This document shows, piece by piece, positions 6,607 through 13,606 of a stretch of 13,830 nt of DNA. The notes under the pieces are model-generated. The model saw nothing but the letters and a program-made list of their open reading frames with translations, did no database searches and was not told the origin of the DNA. How positions within the stretch are numbered: the first letter of the stretch is position 1; every line of letters begins with the position of its first letter. Source of the DNA: Verrucomicrobiota bacterium (GTDB lineage Bacteria > Verrucomicrobiota > Verrucomicrobiia > Limisphaerales > AV2). Position numbers and translations under genes: made by a program. The stretch spans positions 1-13,830 of the forward strand of contig QHPA01000019.1 in NCBI GenBank assembly GCA_003218935.1. The letters run 5' to 3'.

Positions 6607-8139
6607 AAACGCTTTACCTCGATATCTTCAGCGGCATCAGCGGGGACATGTTCATCGGCGCGATGATTGACCTCGGCGTCGATGCGCGGGCAATCGAACA
6701 CCAACTCGAAAAACTCAAGCTCGACGGCGGGCGCATCCACGTCGCCCGTGGACAAAAGGCGAATATCGCTGGGGTGAAATTTGACGTGCAGCTCGCGCAC
6801 GCCCACGAACACACTCACGCCAACGGCACCAGGCACGCGCATCCGCATTCGCACACAGCCGGTCGCGACCAGGGTCCGCGCGGTCCGCATGGGGGTCCGC
6901 TGGTCAAAACGTCGTTCGGCAACGTGGAACTCAGCGTGTTCGAGACCAATGTGCCGCCGCGCTTCCGGCTCTACTTTTTCGATTCAACCGGCAAACCGCT
7001 CGCGCCGGTCGCTGCCAGGAGCGTCGGCCTCGAAACGGTTCGCCCAGGCAGGAGACGCCAGCTCTTCCAGTTCAAGCGGCAGGGCGATTACCTCGAAGCG
7101 ACCGAAGAACTGCCTGAACCGCACGAGTTCGCAGCCGTGTTGAGGCTGAAACTTGGAAGCCGGATCGAAAAGCGCGAGACGCAGTTCGTCGAGCACCATC
7201 AGCACCTCGAACACGGACAAACCCACGACCGCGGCGACGCACGCGAGCATGAGCACGAGCAAGTCCATCGCGGTCTTCCACCGCATCGCAGTGGCCGAAG
7301 GAAAAATTCACGGCCTTCCGCCGGAGCAAGTCCACTTTCACGAGGTCGGTGCGGTGGATTCCATCATGGACATCGTGGGCGCATGCGTTGCGCTCGAACT
7401 GCTCGGCAAGCCGCGCGTGCTCGCGGCGCCGGTCGTCGAGGGCGCGGGTTTCATCGATTGCGCGCATGGCCGCTTTCCACTGCCCGCTCCGGCCACGCTC
7501 GCCATTCTCGGCGCGCGCGGCGTCGGCATCACGCAATGCGACGAGCCGCACGAACTCGTCACGCCCACCGGCGCGGCCTTGCTGGCCGAGTTCGTCGAGA
7601 GCTTCGGGCCGATGCAGGGTCTGGTCGCCGCAAAAATCGGTTATGGGCTCGGCACGCGCGACAATCAGACGCGGCCAAACGTGCTCCGCGCCGTTCTGGG
7701 AGAAATTCCGGGTTCCGCGCTCCGAGTTCAGCGTTCGGCGGGCGCGAACGATTGGGAAACAGACACCGTCGCCGTCGAAGGCGCGCTCGATGTGTTCCAC
7801 ACGCCGATTCAGATGAAGAAGAACCGGCCGGGCGTGTTGCTCACGGTGCTTTGCGCCGCCGCGGATGCCGACAGGTTTTCCGAACTCATCCTGCACGAAA
7901 CGAGCGCGTTCGGCGTGCGGCGTTACTCGACCGAGCGGCGCAAGCTGAAACGCGAACTGGTGAAGGTGAAAACGCAATTCGGCGAGGTCACCGTAAAAGT
8001 CGGCAAGTTGAATGGCAAAGTGGTGCAGGTCGCGCCGGAGTTTGAGTCGTGCAAGAAGCTGGCAGAGCAAACCGGCGTGGCGTTGAGGAAGGTTTACGAA
8101 GCGGCGATCAAAGCTGCGAACATCGAATGCTCCAAATGA
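6603..8139 (+). pseudogene. larC: LarC nickel-insertion protein with inserted domain, frameshifted
   Basis: LarC inserts nickel into the pincer nucleotide in a CTP-dependent reaction. The first frame (from ATG 6603) begins MKTLYLDIFSGISGDMFIGA, the family's signature. A histidine-rich stretch follows at residues 66-84, then a foreign domain at about 92-197, then a second histidine-rich stretch at 198-222. Near 7258 the homology moves to another frame: SIAVFHRIAVAEGKIHGLPP, HFHEVGAVDS, LVTPTGAALLAEF and TPIQMKKNRPGVLLTVLC, ending at 8139. About 20-25 conserved residues between the histidine-rich loop and AVFHRIA are missing. A second in-frame gap at about 7774-7780 removes the family's ETN-DD region (VAV joined to GALDVF). 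The Lactiplantibacillus larC uses programmed frameshifting, but at a different place. Probably inactive, unless the window has assembly errors. Confidence 0.85.
7702..7736 (-). repeat. 7-nt repeat tract inside larC
   Basis: Five 7-nt units can be drawn. On the minus strand they read GAACGCT, GAACTCG, GAGCGCG, GAACCCG and GAATTTC. It encodes a variable loop (IPGSALRVQRSA) between the conserved RPNVLRAVLGE and DWETDTV of LarC. Same family as the glyS tract, in opposite orientation. Confidence 0.65.
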
Positions 8140-8792
8140 AAACCATTACGTCTAAGAATGAATTTGAAACTCTGCTTCAGGCGGATAGGGCTATTGTCTT
8201 CATTTTTTTTGCATGGTCAGGCCAAGCGGTCCAGTCACGCGAAGTAGTTAATCAGTGGGAAAACGACCCTGAGCTCAGTCCGACGAGAATCGGTGTAACT
8301 GTACACCAACTCGTCCCAGAGGAGCACTCATATAGCCATGAGTGGGTCACGGACGGCGCACACGAAGCAGGGGGTGGGGGCGCGGTTGTGTGGATAAGAA
8401 ACAGATCAATTGTAGGCCACATCCCAAATGCTGCGCGCACAGGAGTTCAGACGTTAGCCCAGTTAACGCACGACTATCTGGTTCTGCACAAAGTCCAGCC
8501 GGCTCCGACGCCATCAGCGCTCCAAGTCGAAGCAAAGGTTTCAGTCGATCCAGAACTCTTAAAAATCATGTGCTGTCCGGAAACGCGTCAGCCGATTGCG
8601 CTTGCGGAGCCGATCTTGATTGAAAAGCTCAACCAACAAATCGCCGCCGGACAATTGCAAAACCGCGCCGGACAACCGGTGAAGGAAAAAATTGACGACG
8701 GGCTGGTGCGCGAGGATAAAAAATTTCTTTATCCGATTCGCGCCAACATCCCGGTCATGTTGATTGACGAGGCGATTCCGCTGACGGTCTGA
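8136..8792 (+). CDS. Thioredoxin-fold / Trm112-like fusion protein
   Basis: The ATG at 8136 overlaps the larC stop as ATGA, indicating translational coupling; a longer frame from 8049 is possible but lies inside larC. The 218 residues have two parts. Residues 1-120 resemble a thioredoxin-like fold (AIVFIFFAWSGQAVQSREVV), but the usual WCGPC is replaced by WSGQA, so no redox cysteines remain. Residues 136-218 match the Trm112/UPF0434 family: VDPELLKIMCCPETRQPIAL, then KFLYPIRANIPVMLIDEAIP. Trm112-like proteins act as small partners of methyltransferases; their bacterial role is poorly defined. The DNA of the first half is less GC-rich than its neighbours, so this half may have been acquired and fused. 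The product's role is unknown. Confidence 0.8.
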   Translation: MKTITSKNEFETLLQADRAIVFIFFAWSGQAVQSREVVNQWENDPELSPTRIGVTVHQLVPEEHSYSHEWVTDGAHEAGGGGAVVWIRNRSIVGHIPNAARTGVQTLAQLTHDYLVLHKVQPAPTPSALQVEAKVSVDPELLKIMCCPETRQPIALAEPILIEKLNQQIAAGQLQNRAGQPVKEKIDDGLVREDKKFLYPIRANIPVMLIDEAIPLTV

Positions 8793-8839
8793 TTCACCAG
8801 CCTCAGTCTCGTTCTCGTTTCGCGCTCAAACCGGGCTTG

Positions 8840-8865
8840 GTCAAGGCTCGGCAGGAGCCGCGCCC
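8840..8865. repeat. Small GC-rich hairpin with CTCGGCAG core
   Basis: GGCTC-GGCAG-GAGCC (8845-8859) forms a 5-bp stem. The flanks are GC-rich, with GGGC upstream and GCGCCC downstream. The core CTCGGCAG also occurs in the REP pair just downstream, so the two may be related. It lies 48 nt after the stop of the Trm112 fusion and could aid termination, but there is no U-tract. Confidence 0.4.
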
Positions 8866-8926
8866 CGCGGCCGATCACGGAAAGCCCCCTTTCGTTTTGC
8901 GCATGCATTGCAACCATGAACCATGG

Positions 8927-9000
8927 CGTAGCGGCGTCTCGGCAGAGCGCCGCTCACAGTTGTTCCCACGAATTGCGGCGCTCTGCCGAGACCCGCTACG
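8927..9000. repeat. Inverted pair of REP-like hairpins with GTAG feet (BIME-like)
   Basis: The arms 8927-8953 and 8975-9000 are inverse copies with one bulged base and a 21-nt spacer. Each arm folds alone: GCGGCG and CGCCGC pair around CTC-GGCA-GAG in the left arm. GTAG stands at the outer foot of both hairpins, matching the tetranucleotide recognised by characterised RAYT enzymes. It lies between convergent genes, the typical location of REP elements. Its start TAGCGGCG and end CGCCGC match the hairpin beside the RAYT remnant. Confidence 0.8.
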
Positions 9001-9018
9001 AGGAGACGGGTCACGTCT

Positions 9019-9035
9019 GTTTACCAACAGTAAAC
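9019..9035. terminator. Weak hairpin after pckG
   Basis: GTTTAC and GTAAAC flank CAACA just past the pckG stop. The stem is short and no T-run follows on the minus strand, so terminator function is only a possibility. Confidence 0.25.
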
Positions 9036-9039
9036 CCCG

Positions 9040-10779
9040 TCAACCGAGCCGTTCGCGCAACTCGTCGAGTTGTTGCTTGAGCGCGCCGGGTAGCTTCTCT
9101 CCGAACTTAGCTTGGTAAGCGGCGATGTCATCGGCTTCCTTCTTCCACCCGGCAATGTCCACCGAGAGAAGTTGCTTCAGGTCCTCGCCGGGGAGATTGA
9201 GCCCGGAGAGGTCGAGGCCATCCGGCGTGGGCAGGTTGCCGATGGGTGTCTCCTGTGCTTTCGCCGCGCCTTCCACTCGTTCGCAAATCCACTTCAACAC
9301 CCTGCTGTTCTCGCCGTAACCGGGCCAGAGCCATTTGCCGTTGCCGTCCTTGCGAAACCAGTTCACGAAATAGACCTTCGGCAGCTTGCTGCGGTCGGCG
9401 CGCTGCGCAAAGGAGAGCCAGTGCGCGAAGTAATCGGCCATGTTGTAGCCGCAGAACGGCAGCATGGCGAACGGATCGCGTCGCAGCACGCCGGCCTGGC
9501 CCAGCGCCGCTGCGGTGGTTTCGGATCCGCAGGCCGAGCCGAGGAAAACACCATGCTCCCAATTGAACGCCTCGTTCACGAGCGGAATCGTGCTCGGACG
9601 ACGCCCGCCAAAGAGAATTGCCGAAAGCGGCACACCTTCGGGATTCTGCCAATCAGGATCAATGACCGGGCACTGCGACGCGGGCGCGGTGAAGCGCGAG
9701 TTCGGATGCGCTGCTTTGCGTCCGGTGTCGGGCGTCCATTCCCTTCCTTCCCAGTCAATCGCTTTGGCCGGGGCGGGCATGCCGGAATCTTCCCACCAGA
9801 CGTCGCCGTCCGCGGTAAGGGCCACGTTCGTGAAGATGCTGTTCTTCGCGAAGGTGTCCACGGCATTCGGATTCGACTTCCTGGAAGTGCCGGGCGCAAC
9901 CCCGAAGAACCCGGTCTCCGGATTGATGGCGTAGAGACGTCCGTCTTTGCTCACTCGAATCCATGCGATATCGTCGCCGAGGCAGGTCGCCTTCCAGCCG
10001 GGCAAAGTGGGCAACATCATGGCGAGGTTGGTTTTGCCACAGGCGCTCGGGAACGCCGCGGCGAGGTAATGTTTTTTGCCCCGGGGCGAAGTGAAGCAAA
10101 GGATGAGCATGTGCTCCGCCATCCAGCCTTCTTTCTTCGCCACGACCGACTCGTCCGGAAAATGCACGATGTATTTCTTCTGCGGGTCCGGCTCGCACGG
10201 CCAGGCGATGTCTTTCTGTCCGGGCTTCAGCGGCGCGCCAATGGAGTGGAGGCACGGAATGAACCTGCCGTCGGCGCCGAGCTTGTCGAGCACAGCCTGC
10301 CCCATGCGCGTCATGATCCGCATGTTGACGACGACGTAGGGCGAATCGGAAATCTCGATGCCGATCTTGCAAATGGGCGAATCGAGCGGGCCCATCGCAA
10401 AAGGAATCACATACATAGTGCGACCCTTCATCGAACCGTTGAACAAGCCGAGCAACGTTTTCTTCATTTCGGCCGGGTCGGCCCAGTTGTTGGTGGGACC
10501 GACTTCGTCTTTGCTCCTCGCGCAAATGAAGGTGCGGTCCTCGACACGCGCGACATCACTGGGATGCGAGCGAGCCAGGTAGCTGCCGGGGCGCAGCTTT
10601 TCGTTCAACTTCGTGAGCGTGCCGCTTTGGACCATGAGGTCGCAGAGCATCTGGTTTTCCTGCTCCGAACCGTCGCACCAGAAGATGCGGTCCGGCTGGC
10701 AGAGTTTGGTCATCTCGTCCACCCAGGCGAGAGCGGCTTTGTTGGGCGTTTTACAGGTTCCGAGTTTCGATTTCGACAT
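9040..10779 (-). CDS. pckG: Phosphoenolpyruvate carboxykinase (GTP) with internal deletion
   Basis: The family converts oxaloacetate and GTP to phosphoenolpyruvate, GDP and CO2 in gluconeogenesis. Recognisable blocks are [38 protein letters not shown], the P-loop [13 protein letters not shown] (C247, K249), GDDIAWI (D269, D270), [35 protein letters not shown] and [20 protein letters not shown]. It has 579 residues; the family has about 600-620. At residue 211 the sequence passes from HFPDES directly to VVAKKEGW. About 27 residues containing the family's SYGSGYGGNALLGKKC-type block are missing in frame. That block holds the lysine that binds the catalytic Mn2+, so this protein should be inactive unless the gap is an assembly error. 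No strong Shine-Dalgarno precedes the ATG. Confidence 0.95.
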   Translation of the reverse strand: MSKSKLGTCKTPNKAALAWVDEMTKLCQPDRIFWCDGSEQENQMLCDLMVQSGTLTKLNEKLRPGSYLARSHPSDVARVEDRTFICARSKDEVGPTNNWADPAEMKKTLLGLFNGSMKGRTMYVIPFAMGPLDSPICKIGIEISDSPYVVVNMRIMTRMGQAVLDKLGADGRFIPCLHSIGAPLKPGQKDIAWPCEPDPQKKYIVHFPDESVVAKKEGWMAEHMLILCFTSPRGKKHYLAAAFPSACGKTNLAMMLPTLPGWKATCLGDDIAWIRVSKDGRLYAINPETGFFGVAPGTSRKSNPNAVDTFAKNSIFTNVALTADGDVWWEDSGMPAPAKAIDWEGREWTPDTGRKAAHPNSRFTAPASQCPVIDPDWQNPEGVPLSAILFGGRRPSTIPLVNEAFNWEHGVFLGSACGSETTAAALGQAGVLRRDPFAMLPFCGYNMADYFAHWLSFAQRADRSKLPKVYFVNWFRKDGNGKWLWPGYGENSRVLKWICERVEGAAKAQETPIGNLPTPDGLDLSGLNLPGEDLKQLLSVDIAGWKKEADDIAAYQAKFGEKLPGALKQQLDELRERLG

Positions 10780-10782
10780 AAG

Positions 10783-10802
10783 TCAGTTCAAGTTCAGCGT
10801 TC
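10783..10802 (-). repeat. Short GAAC repeat in the pckG leader
   Basis: On the minus strand GAACGCT, GAACTT and GAACTGA run directly up to the pckG ATG. GAACGCT also occurs in the larC tract. It is a short, irregular copy of the 7-nt family, and it takes the place where a Shine-Dalgarno would be. Confidence 0.4.
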
Positions 10803-10835
10803 AAGTCGAGTCGCAAAAGCGACGTGAAAGTCGAA

Positions 10836-10863
10836 AAAGTAACAGTTGAGTTTTGACGGTCAA
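10836..10863 (-). promoter_or_regulatory. Candidate pckG promoter
   Basis: On the minus strand TTGACC (10863-10858) is followed after 16 nt by TACTTT (10841-10836). This places the transcript start about 50 nt before the ATG. The -10 keeps the conserved T, A and final T positions only. Confidence 0.35.
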
Positions 10864-10967
10864 GCGGCTTGCGGGAAAAAATGCTTCAAGAAAATCTCAA
10901 AAGGCGGCGAACGCTGCGCTCCACACTGGCTGAACAACACCCCGCGCTCCAATCCAATCGCGTCGTC

Positions 10968-11927
10968 TCAAGTGGGTTGCGAGGTGGCGCATTCGGCGGG
11001 AAGTCCAGCAGCGGCCCGACGATTCTCGCCGGTGCGGCTGCTGATGACCAGCACCACCGCCGGAACAATCAGCCCTGCTCCCAGGAGCATTTGCGACGTA
11101 ACCCGTTCGCCGCCGAGCGACCAGCCCAGAAAAATCGCCACCACCGGGTTCACGTAGGCATAAGTTGCCACTTTGGCGGGGTCGCAGATCTGCAGCAACC
11201 AGATGTAAGCCGTAAACGCCAGCAGCGAGCCGATCAAAACGAGGTAGGCGTAGGCGAGCAGTGAGCGCGTCGTGACGGCGGCAGGGTTGAACCGGCTCGC
11301 TTCGCCGGTCCCCAGCGCCAGCAGCGTCAGCAGCGCGCCGCCACAAACCATCTGCAGCGCCGCGGCCATGAACGGCGAGGTTGCCGACCTGGTTTTGCGC
11401 GCATACAACGAACCGATGGACCAGACAAATGCGGAAAACAGCACCACGCCGATTCCCAGTCCTGGAGTGGAAGAAAACGCGTGAACGTCCCCCGCTCGCC
11501 GCTGAACGAGCAAAAAAGTTCCGGCAAAACCGAGCGTAAACCCAAACCACACTTTCGGCGTTGGCCGTCCGGTGATGCCGGCAAACCATCCCAGCAAAGC
11601 CATAAAAAGGGGCACCGTCGCCACCAGCAAAGCCGCCAGGCTCGAAGGAATATATTGCTCGGCGAATGCCAACCCGCCGTTGCCGCAGAGGAGCAAACAA
11701 GCGCCCACAATGAACGCGGTTCGCCAATCCGCTGACGTCGGCCACGCGGCACCCCGCCAACGCGCCACGACAAACAGGATTGCGCCCGCCAGCAGAAAGC
11801 GCGTGCCGCCCATCAGAAACGGCGGGACCGACTCAATCGCGAAGCGGATGCCGAGATAGGTCGAACCCCAAATGACGTAAAGCACGGCAAAGGCCGCGAT
11901 CAGTTGAGCGCGAGGGGGCCGATTCAT
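10968..11927 (-). CDS. EamA / DMT-superfamily exporter
   Basis: This 319-residue membrane protein belongs to the drug/metabolite transporter superfamily. It begins with the signature AVLYVIWGSTYLGIRFAIES, and PPFLMGGTRFLLAG follows. About ten hydrophobic helices form two EamA repeats. The second repeat is marked by LGIGVVLFSAFVWSIGSLYARK and ends with the conserved KVATYAYVNPVVAIFLGW block. That block and GSTYLGIRF resemble the YedA-type exporters. The substrate cannot be read from sequence. The tail (SSRTGENRRAAAGLPAE) is polar. It lies 46 nt after the sigma factor stop and on the same strand, so read-through from the sigma operon is possible. The gene appears intact. Confidence 0.9.
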   Translation of the reverse strand: MNRPPRAQLIAAFAVLYVIWGSTYLGIRFAIESVPPFLMGGTRFLLAGAILFVVARWRGAAWPTSADWRTAFIVGACLLLCGNGGLAFAEQYIPSSLAALLVATVPLFMALLGWFAGITGRPTPKVWFGFTLGFAGTFLLVQRRAGDVHAFSSTPGLGIGVVLFSAFVWSIGSLYARKTRSATSPFMAAALQMVCGGALLTLLALGTGEASRFNPAAVTTRSLLAYAYLVLIGSLLAFTAYIWLLQICDPAKVATYAYVNPVVAIFLGWSLGGERVTSQMLLGAGLIVPAVVLVISSRTGENRRAAAGLPAECATSQPT

Positions 11928-11973
11928 CGCTTCAACTGAGAACGGAATGGCGTTTTCCCGCGCCCGTTTTCAA

Positions 11974-12963
11974 TCAGGCAGCGAATTGAACGGTGTCGAG
12001 GTCCTGAATCCGTTTGCGGAGCTTCTTGAGCGCGATTTCCTCGATCTGACGGATGCGCTCGCGCGTCACGCCGAATTGCTCGCCGATTTGTTCCAGCGTT
12101 TTCCGCTCGTCTCCGTCCAGCCCGAATCGCTGGCGGAGAATCGCCTGCTCACGCGAGTCGAGCGTCCCGACCATTTCGTGGACCAGCGCGCTGTTCGTCT
12201 TCTCTTCGAGCTGCTCATAGGGCGTTTCCGCGCTTTCGTCTTTGACGACGTCAGCGACGCGATTCGTTTCATCGTCGCCAATCGGCGCCTCGAGCGAAGT
12301 GGGACGAATGGCGGCGCGGCGCAACATTTTCACGCGAGCAACCGGATAGTCGAGTTCCTCGGCCAGTTCATCGTCGGTCGCCTCGCGGCCCAGGACCTCT
12401 TCCAGTTTTGCCGCTGCGCGACGGAGATGGAAGAGTTTGTCCACCACGTGCACCGGCAAACGAATGGTCTTCGATTGATTGGCCAGCGCGCGTTTGATGG
12501 CCTGTTTGATCCACCAGGCGGCGTAGGTCGAAAGTTTCGCGCCTTTCTTCGGATCGAAGCGCTCGACGCCTTTCATCAGCCCGATATTCCCTTCGTTGAT
12601 GAGGTCGAGCAGCGGCAGACCGTAACCTTCGTAGTCACGCGCGATCTTCACGACGAGACGAAGGTTGGCCTTGATCATGTGCTCGCGCGCTTTCTTGTCC
12701 CCGCGCTTGATGCGCCGGGCGAGTTCGATTTCCTCTTGCGGGGTCAGCAGTGGCGTTCGGCCGATCTCCCGCAGGTAAAGATGAAACGCGGTGTCGCCGT
12801 CGTAGGACACGCTCCCAGCGTCAGCTGGCGACGACTCAACAGGAACACCAATGCGGCCCGGCGACAACTTCGGCAGCAGAACGGTTTTCACCCGCGCCGT
12901 CTTGATCAATCCCCTTCGCCCCCGCCGGACTGGAAGCGAACTGCCTCTGATTTTGGCACGCAT
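11974..12963 (-). CDS. RpoD-like RNA polymerase sigma factor (short, sigma-70 family)
   Basis: The 329 residues contain region 1.2 (DTAFHLYLREIGRTPLLT, about 57-74), region 2 (HMIKANLRLVVKIARDYEGY at 95; INEGNIGLMKGVERFD; KLSTYAAWWIKQAIKRALA at 143, including the -10-melting aromatics), region 3 and region 4.2 (TLEQIGEQFGVTRERIRQIE, about 289-308). Region 1.1 and the large non-conserved region of the primary factor are absent, so this is probably a group-2 or RpoS-like factor rather than the housekeeping one. That assignment is an inference. AAAGGA at 12973-12978 lies 9 nt before ATG 12963 and favours this start. A GTG at 12987 would add eight residues and would overlap the preceding small gene's stop as GTGA. 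Confidence 0.93.
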   Translation of the reverse strand: MRAKIRGSSLPVRRGRRGLIKTARVKTVLLPKLSPGRIGVPVESSPADAGSVSYDGDTAFHLYLREIGRTPLLTPQEEIELARRIKRGDKKAREHMIKANLRLVVKIARDYEGYGLPLLDLINEGNIGLMKGVERFDPKKGAKLSTYAAWWIKQAIKRALANQSKTIRLPVHVVDKLFHLRRAAAKLEEVLGREATDDELAEELDYPVARVKMLRRAAIRPTSLEAPIGDDETNRVADVVKDESAETPYEQLEEKTNSALVHEMVGTLDSREQAILRQRFGLDGDERKTLEQIGEQFGVTRERIRQIEEIALKKLRKRIQDLDTVQFAA

Positions 12964-12972
12964 ATTATTTTT

Positions 12973-12978
12973 TCCTTT
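12973..12978 (-). promoter_or_regulatory. Ribosome binding site choosing the sigma factor start
   Basis: AAAGGA on the minus strand sits 9 nt from ATG 12963. It lies inside the longer GTG-initiated frame, so it argues for the shorter 329-residue product. Confidence 0.6.
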
Positions 12979-12983
12979 CCACT

Positions 12984-13193
12984 TCACGATTCGTTATCCA
13001 AAGCACCGCCGCCACCGGTCGGGCCCTGATTGATTTGACAGACGAGACCGGGTTTTCGTTTCGCCACCGCGCGCAGCGGGAAGTCCTGCACTCTGACAGG
13101 CAGCGCCACGAGCGAGAATTGATTCACCAGCGCGAACAACCGCTTTCTATTTGGCGATGTGCTTTTCATCATTCGGTTTAGGCGCTTCAGCAT
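12984..13193 (-). CDS. Small hypothetical protein upstream of the sigma factor
   Basis: An open frame of 69 residues runs from ATG 13193, 10 nt after the stop of the 115-residue gene, to a TGA at 12986-12984. That stop overlaps the alternative GTG of the sigma factor. The product is basic at its N-terminus (MLKRLNRMMKSTSPNRKR), then LFALVNQFSLVALPVRVQDF, and ends in a glycine-rich tail. No family is recognised. No Shine-Dalgarno is visible, and a longer GTG start at 13250 would overlap the upstream gene. The tight spacing with both neighbours is the main argument that it is real. Confidence 0.4.
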   Translation of the reverse strand: MLKRLNRMMKSTSPNRKRLFALVNQFSLVALPVRVQDFPLRAVAKRKPGLVCQINQGPTGGGGALDNES

Positions 13194-13203
13194 CGCGGCA
13201 TTG

Positions 13204-13551
13204 TCAAACCGCCAGAGCGACAATGCCCTGGCTGCGCTCCCGGATTTCACGCTGCCGTTCCGACTGAAGGAATGCCTCGGCCGCTTTCTCCGCGAACAAC
13301 TCTGGCAGAACGAGCAGGGGATAAGGCGTCGCCCAGGCCAGTGCAGCCGCTTCTTCCGCCGCGCGCCGCAAATACGACAAGGCGACTTCGTCGGACGTGG
13401 TTCTCGCCTTTTCGTGAAACAACCGTTGTGTCAACTCCTCCAGAACCGCAGTGCGGCTGGAGCGATGGCCGCCAGTTGGGACCTGGTTTGACTTGAACCG
13501 GGTTTCGGATCCGAACTCGGCGGCGACTTTGACTGATTTCAGATTCTTCAT
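13204..13551 (-). CDS. Conserved-looking hypothetical protein
   Basis: The 115 residues start MKNLKSVKVAAEFGSETRFK. They continue with a polar segment (NQVPTGGHRSSRTAVLEELT) and then an alanine- and glutamate-rich helical part (SYLRRAAEEAAALAWATPYP, then a charged helix SERQREIRERS). There is no signal peptide or membrane helix. I cannot assign a family. It is the first gene of a leftward set that continues through the 69-residue frame into the sigma factor. An AT-rich spacer with a dyad lies directly upstream. The overlapping 103-residue frame from 13558 has less plausible composition and is taken as a shadow. Confidence 0.6.
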   Translation of the reverse strand: MKNLKSVKVAAEFGSETRFKSNQVPTGGHRSSRTAVLEELTQRLFHEKARTTSDEVALSYLRRAAEEAAALAWATPYPLLVLPELFAEKAAEAFLQSERQREIRERSQGIVALAV

Positions 13552-13566
13552 ACGCCATGTTCGACT

Positions 13567-13589
13567 GTAATAAGTGAATACTTACTCAC
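13567..13589. promoter_or_regulatory. Operator-like imperfect dyad upstream of the small-gene/sigma set
   Basis: GTAATAAGT and ACTTACTCAC form an imperfect palindrome around GAAT. On the minus strand TATTAC, a possible -10 for the 13551 gene, lies at one edge, so a bound repressor would cover the promoter. AT-rich DNA (13591-13607) lies next to it. The dyad has the general look of a TetR-type site; no regulator gene is in the window. Confidence 0.4.
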
Positions 13590-13606
13590 GATTTTTTAAA
13601 AAAAAT

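Noticed and set aside
7250..7270. Programmed frameshift in larC as in Lactiplantibacillus
   Set aside because: No slippery sequence is visible, the position differs, and conserved residues are missing at the junction. A deletion explains more.
7258..8045. Continuation of the first larC frame to 8045 as a genuine C-terminus
   Set aside because: After about residue 222 the product becomes arginine-rich without homology, while the +1 frame has the true LarC sequence.
7072..8070. A 332-residue minus-strand frame opposite larC
   Set aside because: Shadow. The plus strand carries the LarC motifs across the same span.
9112..10827. A 571-residue open frame on the plus strand opposite pckG
   Set aside because: It is the antisense shadow of a GC-rich gene. 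The composition is arginine-rich with no recognisable domain, while the minus strand encodes clear PEPCK motifs.
11947..13029. A 360-residue plus-strand frame opposite the sigma factor
   Set aside because: Antisense shadow of the sigma gene. No family resemblance.
13247..13558. 103-residue frame starting at the upstream ATG 13558
   Set aside because: It overlaps the 115-residue frame almost fully and has shadow-like composition. The 115-residue product looks more protein-like.
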